Shown here piece by piece: positions 28,137 to 38,145 of a stretch of DNA of 64,000 bases. This stretch comes from [Clostridium] colinum (GTDB lineage: Bacteria; Bacillota; Clostridia; Lachnospirales; CAG-274): positions 620,001-684,000 of the forward strand of contig NZ_OW712331.1 of the NCBI RefSeq assembly GCF_940677205.1, read 5' to 3'. Numbering within the stretch: the stretch's first letter is position 1; the number at the start of each line of letters is the position of its first letter. The notes under the pieces were generated by a model, which was not told the DNA's origin, ran no database searches, and saw nothing but the letters and a program-made list of their open reading frames with translations. A program made the translations under genes and the position numbers.

Positions 28137-29859
28137 TTTTAAAGTATTTAAACAAGAATATAAAAATTATATATGGGCTAGTGCTTTGACCATCATGATG
28201 TTTATTTTTGTTAAAATAGTAGTACCTTTATTAAATTTTTCTAATTATTTAACTATAAAAAATGTAGATAATGAACGATTTATGGAAAAATTATTAACAT
28301 TAAATGATTATTTAATCGGAGAGTATATGCTAAATAAAATGATAATTATTTTATTAGCAATAATTTTAGCTATATCTATATTTTCATATTTACATAATAG
28401 AAAACAGGTAGATTTCTATCATTCTTTACCTATATCAAGAAATAGTTTATTTTTTATAAAATATTTACTAGGTATTGTAATAGTAGTGCCTATAATCATA
28501 ATATCCAATATTGTGTTATATGGAATTTTAAAAATAATTTTAGGGGAAAATTTATTACAATTTAGATATGTTTTAAAATTTATATCTTTTGACATACTAT
28601 TTTTTATTACTATATATTCTATTACAGTATTTTCTAGTATTATATGTGGAAGTACAATAGCATCATTAATGCTTACATTTATATTAATAAATATATTTTC
28701 TATAGTAGTAGTTGTTGTAGATGGTTTATCTCAAATAGTTTTTAAAAATTTAATAGATTTAAGTTATTTATTTGAGTATACAGTTAAATATAATCCAGTA
28801 CTATGTTATTTTAGTTTAATAGACAGTATAAATCATACATCTATGTATAATATAAATTTTGGAAAAATAGATATATTTATTACGTATATTATAATAACAT
28901 TAGTAATAATTATTATAAGCTTAATATTATTTAAAGCTAGAAAAAGTGAAAAATCTAATACTTGTATAGCCTTTAAATATGCTAAAACTATAATAAAATA
29001 TTTTATAGTATGTGTTGGATCTATATTAACAGGGATGCTTTTCTATTTAATATCTGAAAATAGCTTATTATTATATTTAGGTATTGTAATGGGTTGTATT
29101 ATTTTACATTGCATAGTAGAGATTATATATGATTTTGATTTTAGAGCAATATTTAAAAATTGGTATAGTATAATATGTTGTGCTATTATATGTTTAGTTA
29201 TAATTTTTTCATATAAATTTGATATATTTAAAAGAGAAGATTATGTTCCAGATATAGAAAAGATATCTAATGTATCTATTATGATAAATGCTAATAATGT
29301 ATTAAATAATGAATTAAATAATATACAAGATGAAGATATTATAAAAAATATAAATGATTTACACAAAATATTTATTAATAAAAAAAATAATAATAATAAT
29401 AATAATAATAAAGTAGAAGATACTTATAATTTTAATATTACATACAAATTAAGAAATGGTAAAATATTATGCAGAAATATTAATTTTAGTTATTCAGATT
29501 ATGAAGCTACAAATATATTAAAAAATATTTTAAATAATAAAAAATATATTAAAGAATTTGCTAATATTTTATATAAGGATATAGCAAATAATGATATTAA
29601 CTTCAAATTATATAATAAAAATTTTAACATTTATAATTTAGAAGAATTTAATAATATAGATAAAAAATATTTAATAAAGGTATTAAAAAAGGATATTGAA
29701 GAAAGTGGTATTTTTATTTTGCCAGAAGATATTATTTTTAACTTAAATATAAATGTAAATAGTTGGAATTATGGTTTAGAAAGAAATTATTATAATTTAG
29801 GTATAAGTAATAAATATAAAAATACATTAGATTATTTATCTAAATTAGGAATAAAGTAA
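28111..29859 (+). CDS. ABC transporter permease with large C-terminal soluble domain
   Basis: A 582-aa membrane protein. About eight to ten hydrophobic segments lie in residues 18-375, including YHSLPISRNSLFFIKYLLG, the LPISR-type motif of ABC-2 permeases of the YtrC/D kind. From about 380 to the end the chain is hydrophilic and rich in Asn, Lys and Ile. It contains a run of eight Asn from a perfect (AAT)8 tract at 29386-29409. The C-terminal part matches nothing I recognise and may be an extracytoplasmic sensor or binding domain. The start ATG follows GGAGG inside the end of the ATPase gene. Confidence 0.82.
   Translation: MISNHLSSNFKVFKQEYKNYIWASALTIMMFIFVKIVVPLLNFSNYLTIKNVDNERFMEKLLTLNDYLIGEYMLNKMIIILLAIILAISIFSYLHNRKQVDFYHSLPISRNSLFFIKYLLGIVIVVPIIIISNIVLYGILKIILGENLLQFRYVLKFISFDILFFITIYSITVFSSIICGSTIASLMLTFILINIFSIVVVVVDGLSQIVFKNLIDLSYLFEYTVKYNPVLCYFSLIDSINHTSMYNINFGKIDIFITYIIITLVIIIISLILFKARKSEKSNTCIAFKYAKTIIKYFIVCVGSILTGMLFYLISENSLLLYLGIVMGCIILHCIVEIIYDFDFRAIFKNWYSIICCAIICLVIIFSYKFDIFKREDYVPDIEKISNVSIMINANNVLNNELNNIQDEDIIKNINDLHKIFINKKNNNNNNNNKVEDTYNFNITYKLRNGKILCRNINFSYSDYEATNILKNILNNKKYIKEFANILYKDIANNDINFKLYNKNFNIYNLEEFNNIDKKYLIKVLKKDIEESGIFILPEDIIFNLNINVNSWNYGLERNYYNLGISNKYKNTLDYLSKLGIK
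29386..29409 (+). repeat. (AAT)8 microsatellite coding for poly-Asn
   Basis: Eight uninterrupted AAT codons within the permease gene. Changes in copy number would alter the Asn run without shifting the frame. Confidence 0.95.
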
Positions 29860-29940
29860 ACTATATTTAAAGAATTTATACAAAATATTTGATATAACAA
29901 TACTTATATGTTAATATAGTTAATTATGGAGGTATTGAAT

Positions 29941-30474
29941 ATGAAAAATGATGAAATATTAAATATTTTGAAAGAATATTTAGACATAGAAGACATAGAT
30001 CTAGATAAAATCCCTAATATAGATTTATATATAGACCAAGTAACAACTTTTTTAGAATATAATCTTGAAAAATATAAAAGAGATAAAGACCAAAAAATAA
30101 TTACTAAAACAATGATAAATAACTATGCAAAAGATAAAATATTGTTATCACCAGTTAAAAAAAAGTATAATAAAAAACAATTAATATCATTAATATTAAT
30201 TTATCATTTAAAATCTATAATGTCTATAACAGATATTGGTTTAATATTAAAAGATAGCCAAGAAAATATAGAAGAAATATATAAACAATTTTTAATATAT
30301 AAAGAAAAATCTAATGAAGAATTTTATAAAAATATAGAAAATTTTTTAGAAAATATGCAAGAAAATAAAGATATAAGTATAGATTTAATAGTATTTTTAA
30401 TAAATATTATTAATGAAGCTAATCAAAGAAAATATTTGGCAGAAAAAATTATAGATTTATATTTAAAAAAATAA
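29941..30474 (+). CDS. DUF1836 domain-containing protein
   Basis: A 177-aa cytoplasmic protein. The central block KTMINNYAKDKILLSPVKKKYNKKQLISLILIY resembles the DUF1836 family, whose N-terminal part looks like a MerR-type winged helix. A DNA-binding role is suggested but unproven. I chose ATG 29941 because GGAGG is 8 nt upstream; a longer start at 29926 would run through that site. It lies 81 nt after the permease and 88 nt before the phosphoglucomutase, with no clear operon link. Confidence 0.75.
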   Translation: MKNDEILNILKEYLDIEDIDLDKIPNIDLYIDQVTTFLEYNLEKYKRDKDQKIITKTMINNYAKDKILLSPVKKKYNKKQLISLILIYHLKSIMSITDIGLILKDSQENIEEIYKQFLIYKEKSNEEFYKNIENFLENMQENKDISIDLIVFLINIINEANQRKYLAEKIIDLYLKK

Positions 30475-30494
30475 AATTTATATAAAATAATAAC

Positions 30495-30523
30495 TTGTAT
30501 AATTTGTATATTACATATATAAT
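30495..30523 (+). promoter_or_regulatory. Sigma-A-type promoter of the phosphoglucomutase gene
   Basis: TTGTAT (30495-30500), 17 nt, then TATAAT (30518-30523), 39 nt before the ATG. Confidence 0.5.
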
Positions 30524-30562
30524 AAAAATATATAGATTATATGTATTTTATGGAGGTAAAAT

Positions 30563-32299
30563 ATGAATTATAAAAGTGTATATGAAAATTGGATAAATGA
30601 TGAATACTTTGATAGTGAAACTAAAAAAGAATTGTTAAGTATAAAAGATAATGAAAAAGAAATAGAAGAAAGGTTTTATAAAGACTTAGATTTTGGCACA
30701 GGTGGATTAAGAGGTATTATAGGGGCTGGTATTAACCGTATTAATATATATACAGTTAGTAAAGCAACACAAGGGCTTGCAGATTATATATTAAATCAAA
30801 AAGAATATAAAAAAGAAAAAGGTGTTGCTATAGGTTACGATTCTAGATTTATGAGCAAAGAATTTGCAGAAATAACGGCACTTGTTTTAAATGGCAATGG
30901 TATAAAAACATATTTATTTGATGAATTAAGGCCAACTCCTATGGTATCTTTTGCCATAAGAGAATTAGGTTGTATAGCAGGTGTTGTTATTACAGCAAGT
31001 CATAATCCTCCAGAATACAACGGATATAAAATATATGGAGAAGATGGAGGGCAAGTACCTTTTCCAAAAGATGTAGAAATAATAGGTTATGTTAATAATG
31101 TAAAAGATTTTAAGGCTATAAAAAAATTAGATAAAGAAGAAGCTATAAAACAAAATTTATTTAATATCATAGGTAAAGAAATAGATGAAAAATACGACGA
31201 AAATGTGTTAAATCAATTAATAAATAAAGATATGATAAAGACCTTTAGTGATTTAAAAATAGTATATACACCTATACACGGAACGGGAAATAAGCCAGTA
31301 AGACGTATATTAGAAAAAGCAGGATTTAAAAATGTTAATATAGTCAAAGAACAAGAATTACCAGATTGTAAATTTAGCACAGTAGATTATCCTAATCCAG
31401 AAGACCCTAATGCATTTAAATTAGCCTTAAAATTAGCAGAAGAAATAGATGCAGATATAATTGTAGGTACAGACCCTGATGCAGATAGAGTAGGGGCAGT
31501 TGTAAAAAATAATAAAGGTGAATATATTATCTTATCTGGAAATATGATGGGAGTATTATTGACAGACTATATTTTAAGTCAAAAGCAACAAAAGGGCACA
31601 TTATCTAGTAAAGGTGCTATAATATCAACAGTTGTATCTTCTAATATGACTGAAAAGATAGCAAAAAATTATAATGTGGACTATTTTAATGTATTAACAG
31701 GGTTTAAGTTTATTGGTGAAAAAATTAAACAATTTGAACAAACAGGACGTAATGAATATATTTTTGGATTTGAAGAAAGCTACGGTTGTTTAGCTGGTAC
31801 ATATGCTAGAGATAAAGATGCTGTTGTTGCCACTATGCTTATATGTGAACTAGCAGGATTTTATAAAAATAAAGGTTTAACATTATACGAAGGTTTACAA
31901 GAAATTTATAAAAAATATGGTTATTTCAAAGAAGATATAAAATCTATTACATTAAAAGGTATTGATGGTATTAAAGATATGGAAAAAATAATGACATATC
32001 TAAGAGAATCTACACCAAAGGCAGTAAATGGAAAAGATTTAATAGAAGTAAGAGATTATAAAGTTGGAAAAATAAAAAATTTACCCAATAATACTGTATT
32101 AGATACAGATTTACCAAAATCTAATGTTTTATATTTTACATTAAGTGATAAATCTTGGTTTTGTGTTAGACCATCTGGTACAGAACCAAAAATAAAAATA
32201 TATTTTGGAGTAGAAGAATCAACAGAAAGTGAAGCTAATATTAAACTTGATAGTTTGATGAAAAATGTTATGGATATGATAGAAAATATTTTAAAATAA
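30563..32299 (+). CDS. Phosphoglucomutase / phosphomannomutase (alpha-D-phosphohexomutase)
   Basis: Interconverts hexose 1- and 6-phosphates, linking glycolysis to sugar-nucleotide synthesis for the cell wall. The 578-aa enzyme has the phosphoserine loop TASHNPPEYNGYK (S146), the metal loop GTDPDADRVG, the sugar-binding FGFEESYG and the phosphate-binding RPSGTEPKIKIY. Length and motifs match the PgcA type of Firmicutes rather than the shorter GlmM. GGAGG lies 6 nt before the ATG. It is convergent with tagO, with a shared terminator. Confidence 0.93.
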   Translation: MNYKSVYENWINDEYFDSETKKELLSIKDNEKEIEERFYKDLDFGTGGLRGIIGAGINRINIYTVSKATQGLADYILNQKEYKKEKGVAIGYDSRFMSKEFAEITALVLNGNGIKTYLFDELRPTPMVSFAIRELGCIAGVVITASHNPPEYNGYKIYGEDGGQVPFPKDVEIIGYVNNVKDFKAIKKLDKEEAIKQNLFNIIGKEIDEKYDENVLNQLINKDMIKTFSDLKIVYTPIHGTGNKPVRRILEKAGFKNVNIVKEQELPDCKFSTVDYPNPEDPNAFKLALKLAEEIDADIIVGTDPDADRVGAVVKNNKGEYIILSGNMMGVLLTDYILSQKQQKGTLSSKGAIISTVVSSNMTEKIAKNYNVDYFNVLTGFKFIGEKIKQFEQTGRNEYIFGFEESYGCLAGTYARDKDAVVATMLICELAGFYKNKGLTLYEGLQEIYKKYGYFKEDIKSITLKGIDGIKDMEKIMTYLRESTPKAVNGKDLIEVRDYKVGKIKNLPNNTVLDTDLPKSNVLYFTLSDKSWFCVRPSGTEPKIKIYFGVEESTESEANIKLDSLMKNVMDMIENILK

Positions 32300-32344
32300 A
32301 AATACAAAAGGCTGAAAATTTAATTTTCAGCCTTTTGTATTTTT
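32299..32344. terminator. Bidirectional terminator between phosphoglucomutase and tagO
   Basis: About 20-bp near-perfect inverted repeat centred at 32321, with the GGCTGAAAA / TTTTCAGCC core and A- and T-rich outer arms. It suits both convergent genes. Confidence 0.88.
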
Positions 32345-33368
32345 ATTGAGTGCGACTTTTATAAACATACATCATAAGCATAAGCATACAAAATGCTATA
32401 AAAACAACAATAGTTGCTTTATAGTCTTGTATAGCTATAAGTATGGCAATAATAGCACTAAATAAGCTAAGCCCATAAAGAATAATAACAGCTTGCTTGT
32501 GAGAATAACCACTATCTATAAGTCTATGATGAAGATGACCTCTATCTGCACTCATTAAAGGTTTTCTATTTATAGCACGTCTTATCATAGCAAAAAGTGT
32601 ATCTAAAATAGGTAAAGCTACTGCTAATGTAGATATAACGATAGATAGAACAGCGTAGCTTTTATATACACCTATACAAGACGTTACGGCTAATACATAT
32701 CCTAAAAATGTTGAGCCAGTATCACCCATATAAATTTCAGCCGGGCTAAAGTTTCTTGGTAAAAAGCCTAAGCAAGAGCCTGCTAATATTGCTGTTAAAA
32801 TAACGGCTAAATTGCTACCAGATATTAAACAAAGTACCATAAGGCATAATGAAGCTATAGAAGATACACCAGCAGCAAGACCATCAACACCATCTATAAG
32901 ATTTACAGCATTTACAAGGCCTAATATCCATACCATTGTTATTATAGCATTAAAAGGACGTAAATATTGCCAAAAAGGCCAAGACATAACATCTATTCTT
33001 GTTCCTGTAGACACTACAATAAAAGCTACTAATAATTGTACAATAAATTTAATTTTTGGTGAAAGTTCATAAATATCGTCAAATATACCAAGAATTACTA
33101 TTAATACACCACCAGTTAAAAATCCAATAAATTGTTTTGTATGAAAATCTTCAACAAAAAAAGATAATATGATAATAGATGCTAAAAAACCTAAAAATAT
33201 AGCTAGTCCACCTATCCTTGGCATAGGTTCTTTATTTAAGCCTCTAGATTTTGGATAATCAATAGCTTTTATTTTAAATGCAATTTTTTTAGCAAAAGGT
33301 GTCATAAGCATTGATACAACAAATGCTATTAAAAAACCAGCCCAATATAGTAACCAATTATGATCCAA
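32343..33368 (-). CDS. tagO: Undecaprenyl-phosphate GlcNAc-1-phosphate transferase (TagO/WecA type)
   Basis: Starts wall teichoic acid or other envelope polymer synthesis by moving GlcNAc-1-phosphate from UDP-GlcNAc to undecaprenyl phosphate. The 341-aa protein has about ten membrane helices and the MraY/WecA motifs PRIGGLAIF, NLIDGVDGLAAG, AEIYMGDTGSTFLG and the cytoplasmic loop SADRGHLHHRL, typical of TagO/WecA rather than MraY. The start is TTG at 33368, 8 nt after AGGAGG. It uses the C55 carrier made by UppS, whose gene is broken in this window. Confidence 0.92.
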   Translation of the reverse strand: MDHNWLLYWAGFLIAFVVSMLMTPFAKKIAFKIKAIDYPKSRGLNKEPMPRIGGLAIFLGFLASIIILSFFVEDFHTKQFIGFLTGGVLIVILGIFDDIYELSPKIKFIVQLLVAFIVVSTGTRIDVMSWPFWQYLRPFNAIITMVWILGLVNAVNLIDGVDGLAAGVSSIASLCLMVLCLISGSNLAVILTAILAGSCLGFLPRNFSPAEIYMGDTGSTFLGYVLAVTSCIGVYKSYAVLSIVISTLAVALPILDTLFAMIRRAINRKPLMSADRGHLHHRLIDSGYSHKQAVIILYGLSLFSAIIAILIAIQDYKATIVVFIAFCMLMLMMYVYKSRTQ

Positions 33369-33447
33369 ATAAAAACCTCCTTGTAGGATAAAGTTCTTTT
33401 AGATAGATAGAACCTTTTAAAATAATTTTTTATATTAAAATGTAATT

Positions 33448-34077
33448 TTATTTTGTTCCAAAAATTCTATCTCCAGCATCACCAAGACCTGGTATAATAT
33501 AGCCGTGAGAATTTAAATGGTCGTCTAAAGACGCAGTATAAATATCTACATCTGGATGAGCTTCGTTTACTTTTTTTACACCTTCTGGTGAAGCTATTAA
33601 ACATAAAAATTTGATATTTTTAAATCCACGTTCTTTAATAAATTGCATAGCAGCTATGGCAGTACCACCAGTAGCAAGCATAGGGTCAACAAGCAATATA
33701 TCTGTATTAGCAGGGTCAGATGAAGGTAATTTACAGTAGTACTCTACTGGTAAAAGAGTTTCAGGGTCTCTATAAAGACCAATATGACCTATATTAGCAT
33801 TAGGTATTAAATTTAATATACCATCAACCATACCAAGACCAGCTCTTAATATAGGTACAATACCAACTTTTCTATTTAAAACATGACCTTTTGTTTTACA
33901 AAGTACAGATTCTACTTCTATTTCTGTTGTTTCTAAATCTTTTGTTGCTTCATAGCAAATAAAACTAGCTATCTCGGAAACAAGCTCTCTAAATTCTTTA
34001 TTACCTGTTTTTACATCTCTAAGCATAGTAACTTTACTTTGAACAACAGGGTGTTCTACTATGTATAATTTACTCAA
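33448..34077 (-). CDS. upp: Uracil phosphoribosyltransferase
   Basis: Pyrimidine salvage enzyme making UMP from uracil and PRPP. The 209-aa protein has the PRPP loop LLVDPMLATGGTAIAAM, GLYRDPETLLPVEYY and the uracil-binding end GYIIPGLGDAGDRIFGTK. TTG at 34077 gives exactly the usual family length and follows AGGAG; a GTG 9 nt upstream overlaps that ribosome binding site and is unlikely. The gene follows the YwlE-RpiB fusion, as upp follows the ywl genes in related Firmicutes. Confidence 0.96.
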   Translation of the reverse strand: MSKLYIVEHPVVQSKVTMLRDVKTGNKEFRELVSEIASFICYEATKDLETTEIEVESVLCKTKGHVLNRKVGIVPILRAGLGMVDGILNLIPNANIGHIGLYRDPETLLPVEYYCKLPSSDPANTDILLVDPMLATGGTAIAAMQFIKERGFKNIKFLCLIASPEGVKKVNEAHPDVDIYTASLDDHLNSHGYIIPGLGDAGDRIFGTK

Positions 34078-34088
34078 AAAAATCACTC

Positions 34089-34967
34089 CTATTCTTCTAT
34101 CATATTAATTCTTCTTATATGTCTTTCGTCATTAGAAAAAGGTGTCTCTAAGAAAGTTTTTACTATCTCTAAAGCTAAACCAACACCTATAACACGTTCA
34201 CCCATAGTTAATATATTTGCATCATTATGTTCTCTTGTAGCTTTAGCAGAAAAAACGTCGTGGCAAAGAGCCGTACGAATACCTTTAACTTTGTTGGCAG
34301 CCATAGATACCCCAATACCCGTTCCACATATTAATATACCTTTATTTAAAGTACCATTTGCTACATCATTTGCAACATTTTTTGCATAAATAGGGTAATC
34401 TACCGAATCTGTAGAGTTTGTTCCATAATCTTTAAAAGGTATATTATTTTCTTTTAGATATTTTATAACTTCTTGTTTTAAGTGAAAACCACCGTGGTCT
34501 GAGCCTATACCTATCATATTTTCCTCCTGTATATTATCAAAGTTTATTTTTGATATAAGATTATAAAGTTCATCAAAACATTTATTATATGTATCAATAT
34601 CACAACCAAAAGGGTCTTTTATATCCATATCACTATTTAATGTATATTCATACAATGTATAAACTTTAGATTTATTCACATTATTATTTTTAAGTAAAAG
34701 ATTTTTATGTTGTTTTTCCATTGTTAATATTAAATCGGCATTTTCAAACTCAGATAAACTAAGGGGAGTAGAAAAATGTTCAGATATATTAATATTATTA
34801 TTATTTAAAACTTGTTTAGCATTTTCATTAATAGATAAACTATTATATACAAAAATTCCTCTAGAGGTAATATTTATATTTATATTTTTACATAAAGATT
34901 TAGCTATTGCTTCTGCCATAGGACTACGACAAGTATTACCAGTACAAACAAATATTATATTTTTCAT
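34089..34967 (-). CDS. Protein-arginine phosphatase (YwlE-like) fused to ribose-5-phosphate isomerase B
   Basis: One 292-aa frame with two enzymes. Residues 1-150 are a low-molecular-weight phosphatase with CTGNTCRSP (C8, R14; CX5R) and a DPFG acid loop. T12 matches the residue that gives B. subtilis YwlE its phosphoarginine preference. From residue 151 (MIGIGSDHGGFHLKQ) a full RpiB follows, with ICGTGIGVSMAANK and REHNDANIL. Just before this internal Met (34517) sits CAGGAGG, an unneeded ribosome binding site, so free RpiB (142 aa) may also be made. In B. subtilis ywlE and ywlF are separate neighbours. ATG 34967 is chosen after AAGG; in-frame TTG 34976 is also possible. Confidence 0.88.
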   Translation of the reverse strand: MKNIIFVCTGNTCRSPMAEAIAKSLCKNININITSRGIFVYNSLSINENAKQVLNNNNINISEHFSTPLSLSEFENADLILTMEKQHKNLLLKNNNVNKSKVYTLYEYTLNSDMDIKDPFGCDIDTYNKCFDELYNLISKINFDNIQEENMIGIGSDHGGFHLKQEVIKYLKENNIPFKDYGTNSTDSVDYPIYAKNVANDVANGTLNKGILICGTGIGVSMAANKVKGIRTALCHDVFSAKATREHNDANILTMGERVIGVGLALEIVKTFLETPFSNDERHIRRINMIEE

Positions 34968-34978
34968 AAAAATCAACC

Positions 34979-36534
<1,556 letters not shown>

Positions 36535-36768
36535 TTTTTATCCTCCTTAAAATACATTTATAATAATTAGTTATTATATAGGGTATATTATAAATGTATA
36601 TATGTTTGTATTAAAAACTTTTAAATCTTATATATTTTACACTAAAATTTGTAAAATGTCTAGATAAATATACTAAAATTAATAAATTTAGATATAATAA
36701 TAAATATTATACCCTATTTTTACTTATTATACAATATAAATTATTTATAATAAAAATCAAGTTTATTA

Positions 36769-38124
36769 TTATAAAACTAATTTTAAAAGTTCATTTATGT
36801 TAGCAACAGGACAAATTTTAATATCTTTTATAGAAGAAACTTCTTTTAAGTTATCTTTTGGTATAACAACTGTTTCAAAGCCTAGTTTTAATGCTTCCAT
36901 AACACGTTTTTCACAAAATGATACAGCACGTAGCTCTCCAGATAGTCCTATTTCTCCAAAAATTAATGTTTTAGCATCAATAGGCTTATTTTTATAGCTA
37001 GATACAATAGAGCAAGCAACAGAAGCATCTAAGGCAGGTTCTAATATTTTTATTCCTCCGGCTAAATTTACATAAATATCATAAGAGCCTAACTGGAGAT
37101 TTAATTTTTTTTCTAAAACGGCTACAAGAAGTATCATACGATTAAAGTCCATACCAGTTGCCATTCTTCGTGGTATATTAAAAGTTGTATAACTTACTAA
37201 AGATTGGACTTCGGCAAGTATTGGTCTAGTTCCTTCTATGCTACAAGTTACAGAAGAACCAGTAGCACCTATTGGTCGTCCAGAAAGCATATATTCAGAT
37301 GGATTATTTATTTCTACTAATCCTATTTGACGCATTTCAAACACACCAATTTCATTTGTAGAACCAAAACGATTTTTTACGGCTCTTAATATACGATAAC
37401 TAGCAAGTCTTTCACCTTCAAAGTATAAAACTGTATCTACCATATGTTCTAATATTCTAGGACCAGCAATAGACCCATCTTTAGTAACGTGACCTACTAT
37501 AAATATAGATATATTTTCTCCTTTACCTATACGCATTATTTTTGCCGTACATTCTCTAACTTGTGTTACGCTACCTGGAGCAGAAGAAAGGTCATCTAAA
37601 AAAACTGTTTGTATAGAATCTATTATAACTAAATCAGGAGAAAGCTCTCTTATAGTATTTTCTATTACATTAAAATTAGTTTCAGATAAAAGAAGAAGAT
37701 TTTTTGTTGTAATATTTAATCTGCTTGCTCGTAGCTTTATTTGTTGAGCAGATTCTTCTCCAGATACATATAATATTTTTTTATTAGCTTCACCAACGGC
37801 TTGGCATATTTGTAAAAGTAGGGTAGATTTACCTATGCCAGGGTCTCCACCTACCAATGTTAAAGAACCTTGAACAATTCCACCACCTAAAACTCTATCA
37901 AGTTCTCCTATTTGAGTTTTTGTTCTAACTTCATTTATAGGAGCAATATTATCTAAAGATAAAGCTTTATTTGTAGCAGAAGGGCTAGTAATTTTTGGAG
38001 TATTTTTTTCAACAATTTCTTCAGAAAAAGTTGAAAAGTTATTACAAGAAGGGCATCTTCCAAGCCACTTTCCAGTTTCATATCCACATTCTTGACATAT
38101 GTATTTTGTTTTAATTTTTGCCAT
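36769..38124 (-). CDS. radA: DNA repair protein RadA/Sms
   Basis: RecA-like helicase that processes branched recombination intermediates. The 451-aa protein has the N-terminal zinc finger (C10, C13, C24, C27), Walker A GGDPGIGKST (92-101), the RadA-specific KNRFGSTNE motif (about 253) and the C-terminal Lon-protease-like domain (LAGGIKILEPALDASVA, FGEIGLSGELRAV). AAGGAG precedes the ATG. It lies 21 nt after topB, in a run of DNA maintenance and regulator genes. Confidence 0.97.
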   Translation of the reverse strand: MAKIKTKYICQECGYETGKWLGRCPSCNNFSTFSEEIVEKNTPKITSPSATNKALSLDNIAPINEVRTKTQIGELDRVLGGGIVQGSLTLVGGDPGIGKSTLLLQICQAVGEANKKILYVSGEESAQQIKLRASRLNITTKNLLLLSETNFNVIENTIRELSPDLVIIDSIQTVFLDDLSSAPGSVTQVRECTAKIMRIGKGENISIFIVGHVTKDGSIAGPRILEHMVDTVLYFEGERLASYRILRAVKNRFGSTNEIGVFEMRQIGLVEINNPSEYMLSGRPIGATGSSVTCSIEGTRPILAEVQSLVSYTTFNIPRRMATGMDFNRMILLVAVLEKKLNLQLGSYDIYVNLAGGIKILEPALDASVACSIVSSYKNKPIDAKTLIFGEIGLSGELRAVSFCEKRVMEALKLGFETVVIPKDNLKEVSSIKDIKICPVANINELLKLVL

Positions 38125-38145
38125 AAAAACTCCTTAATAAAAGTA

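Noticed and set aside
29386-29409. AAT repeat as an on/off phase-variation switch
   Set aside because: Units are three bases long, so changes keep the reading frame.
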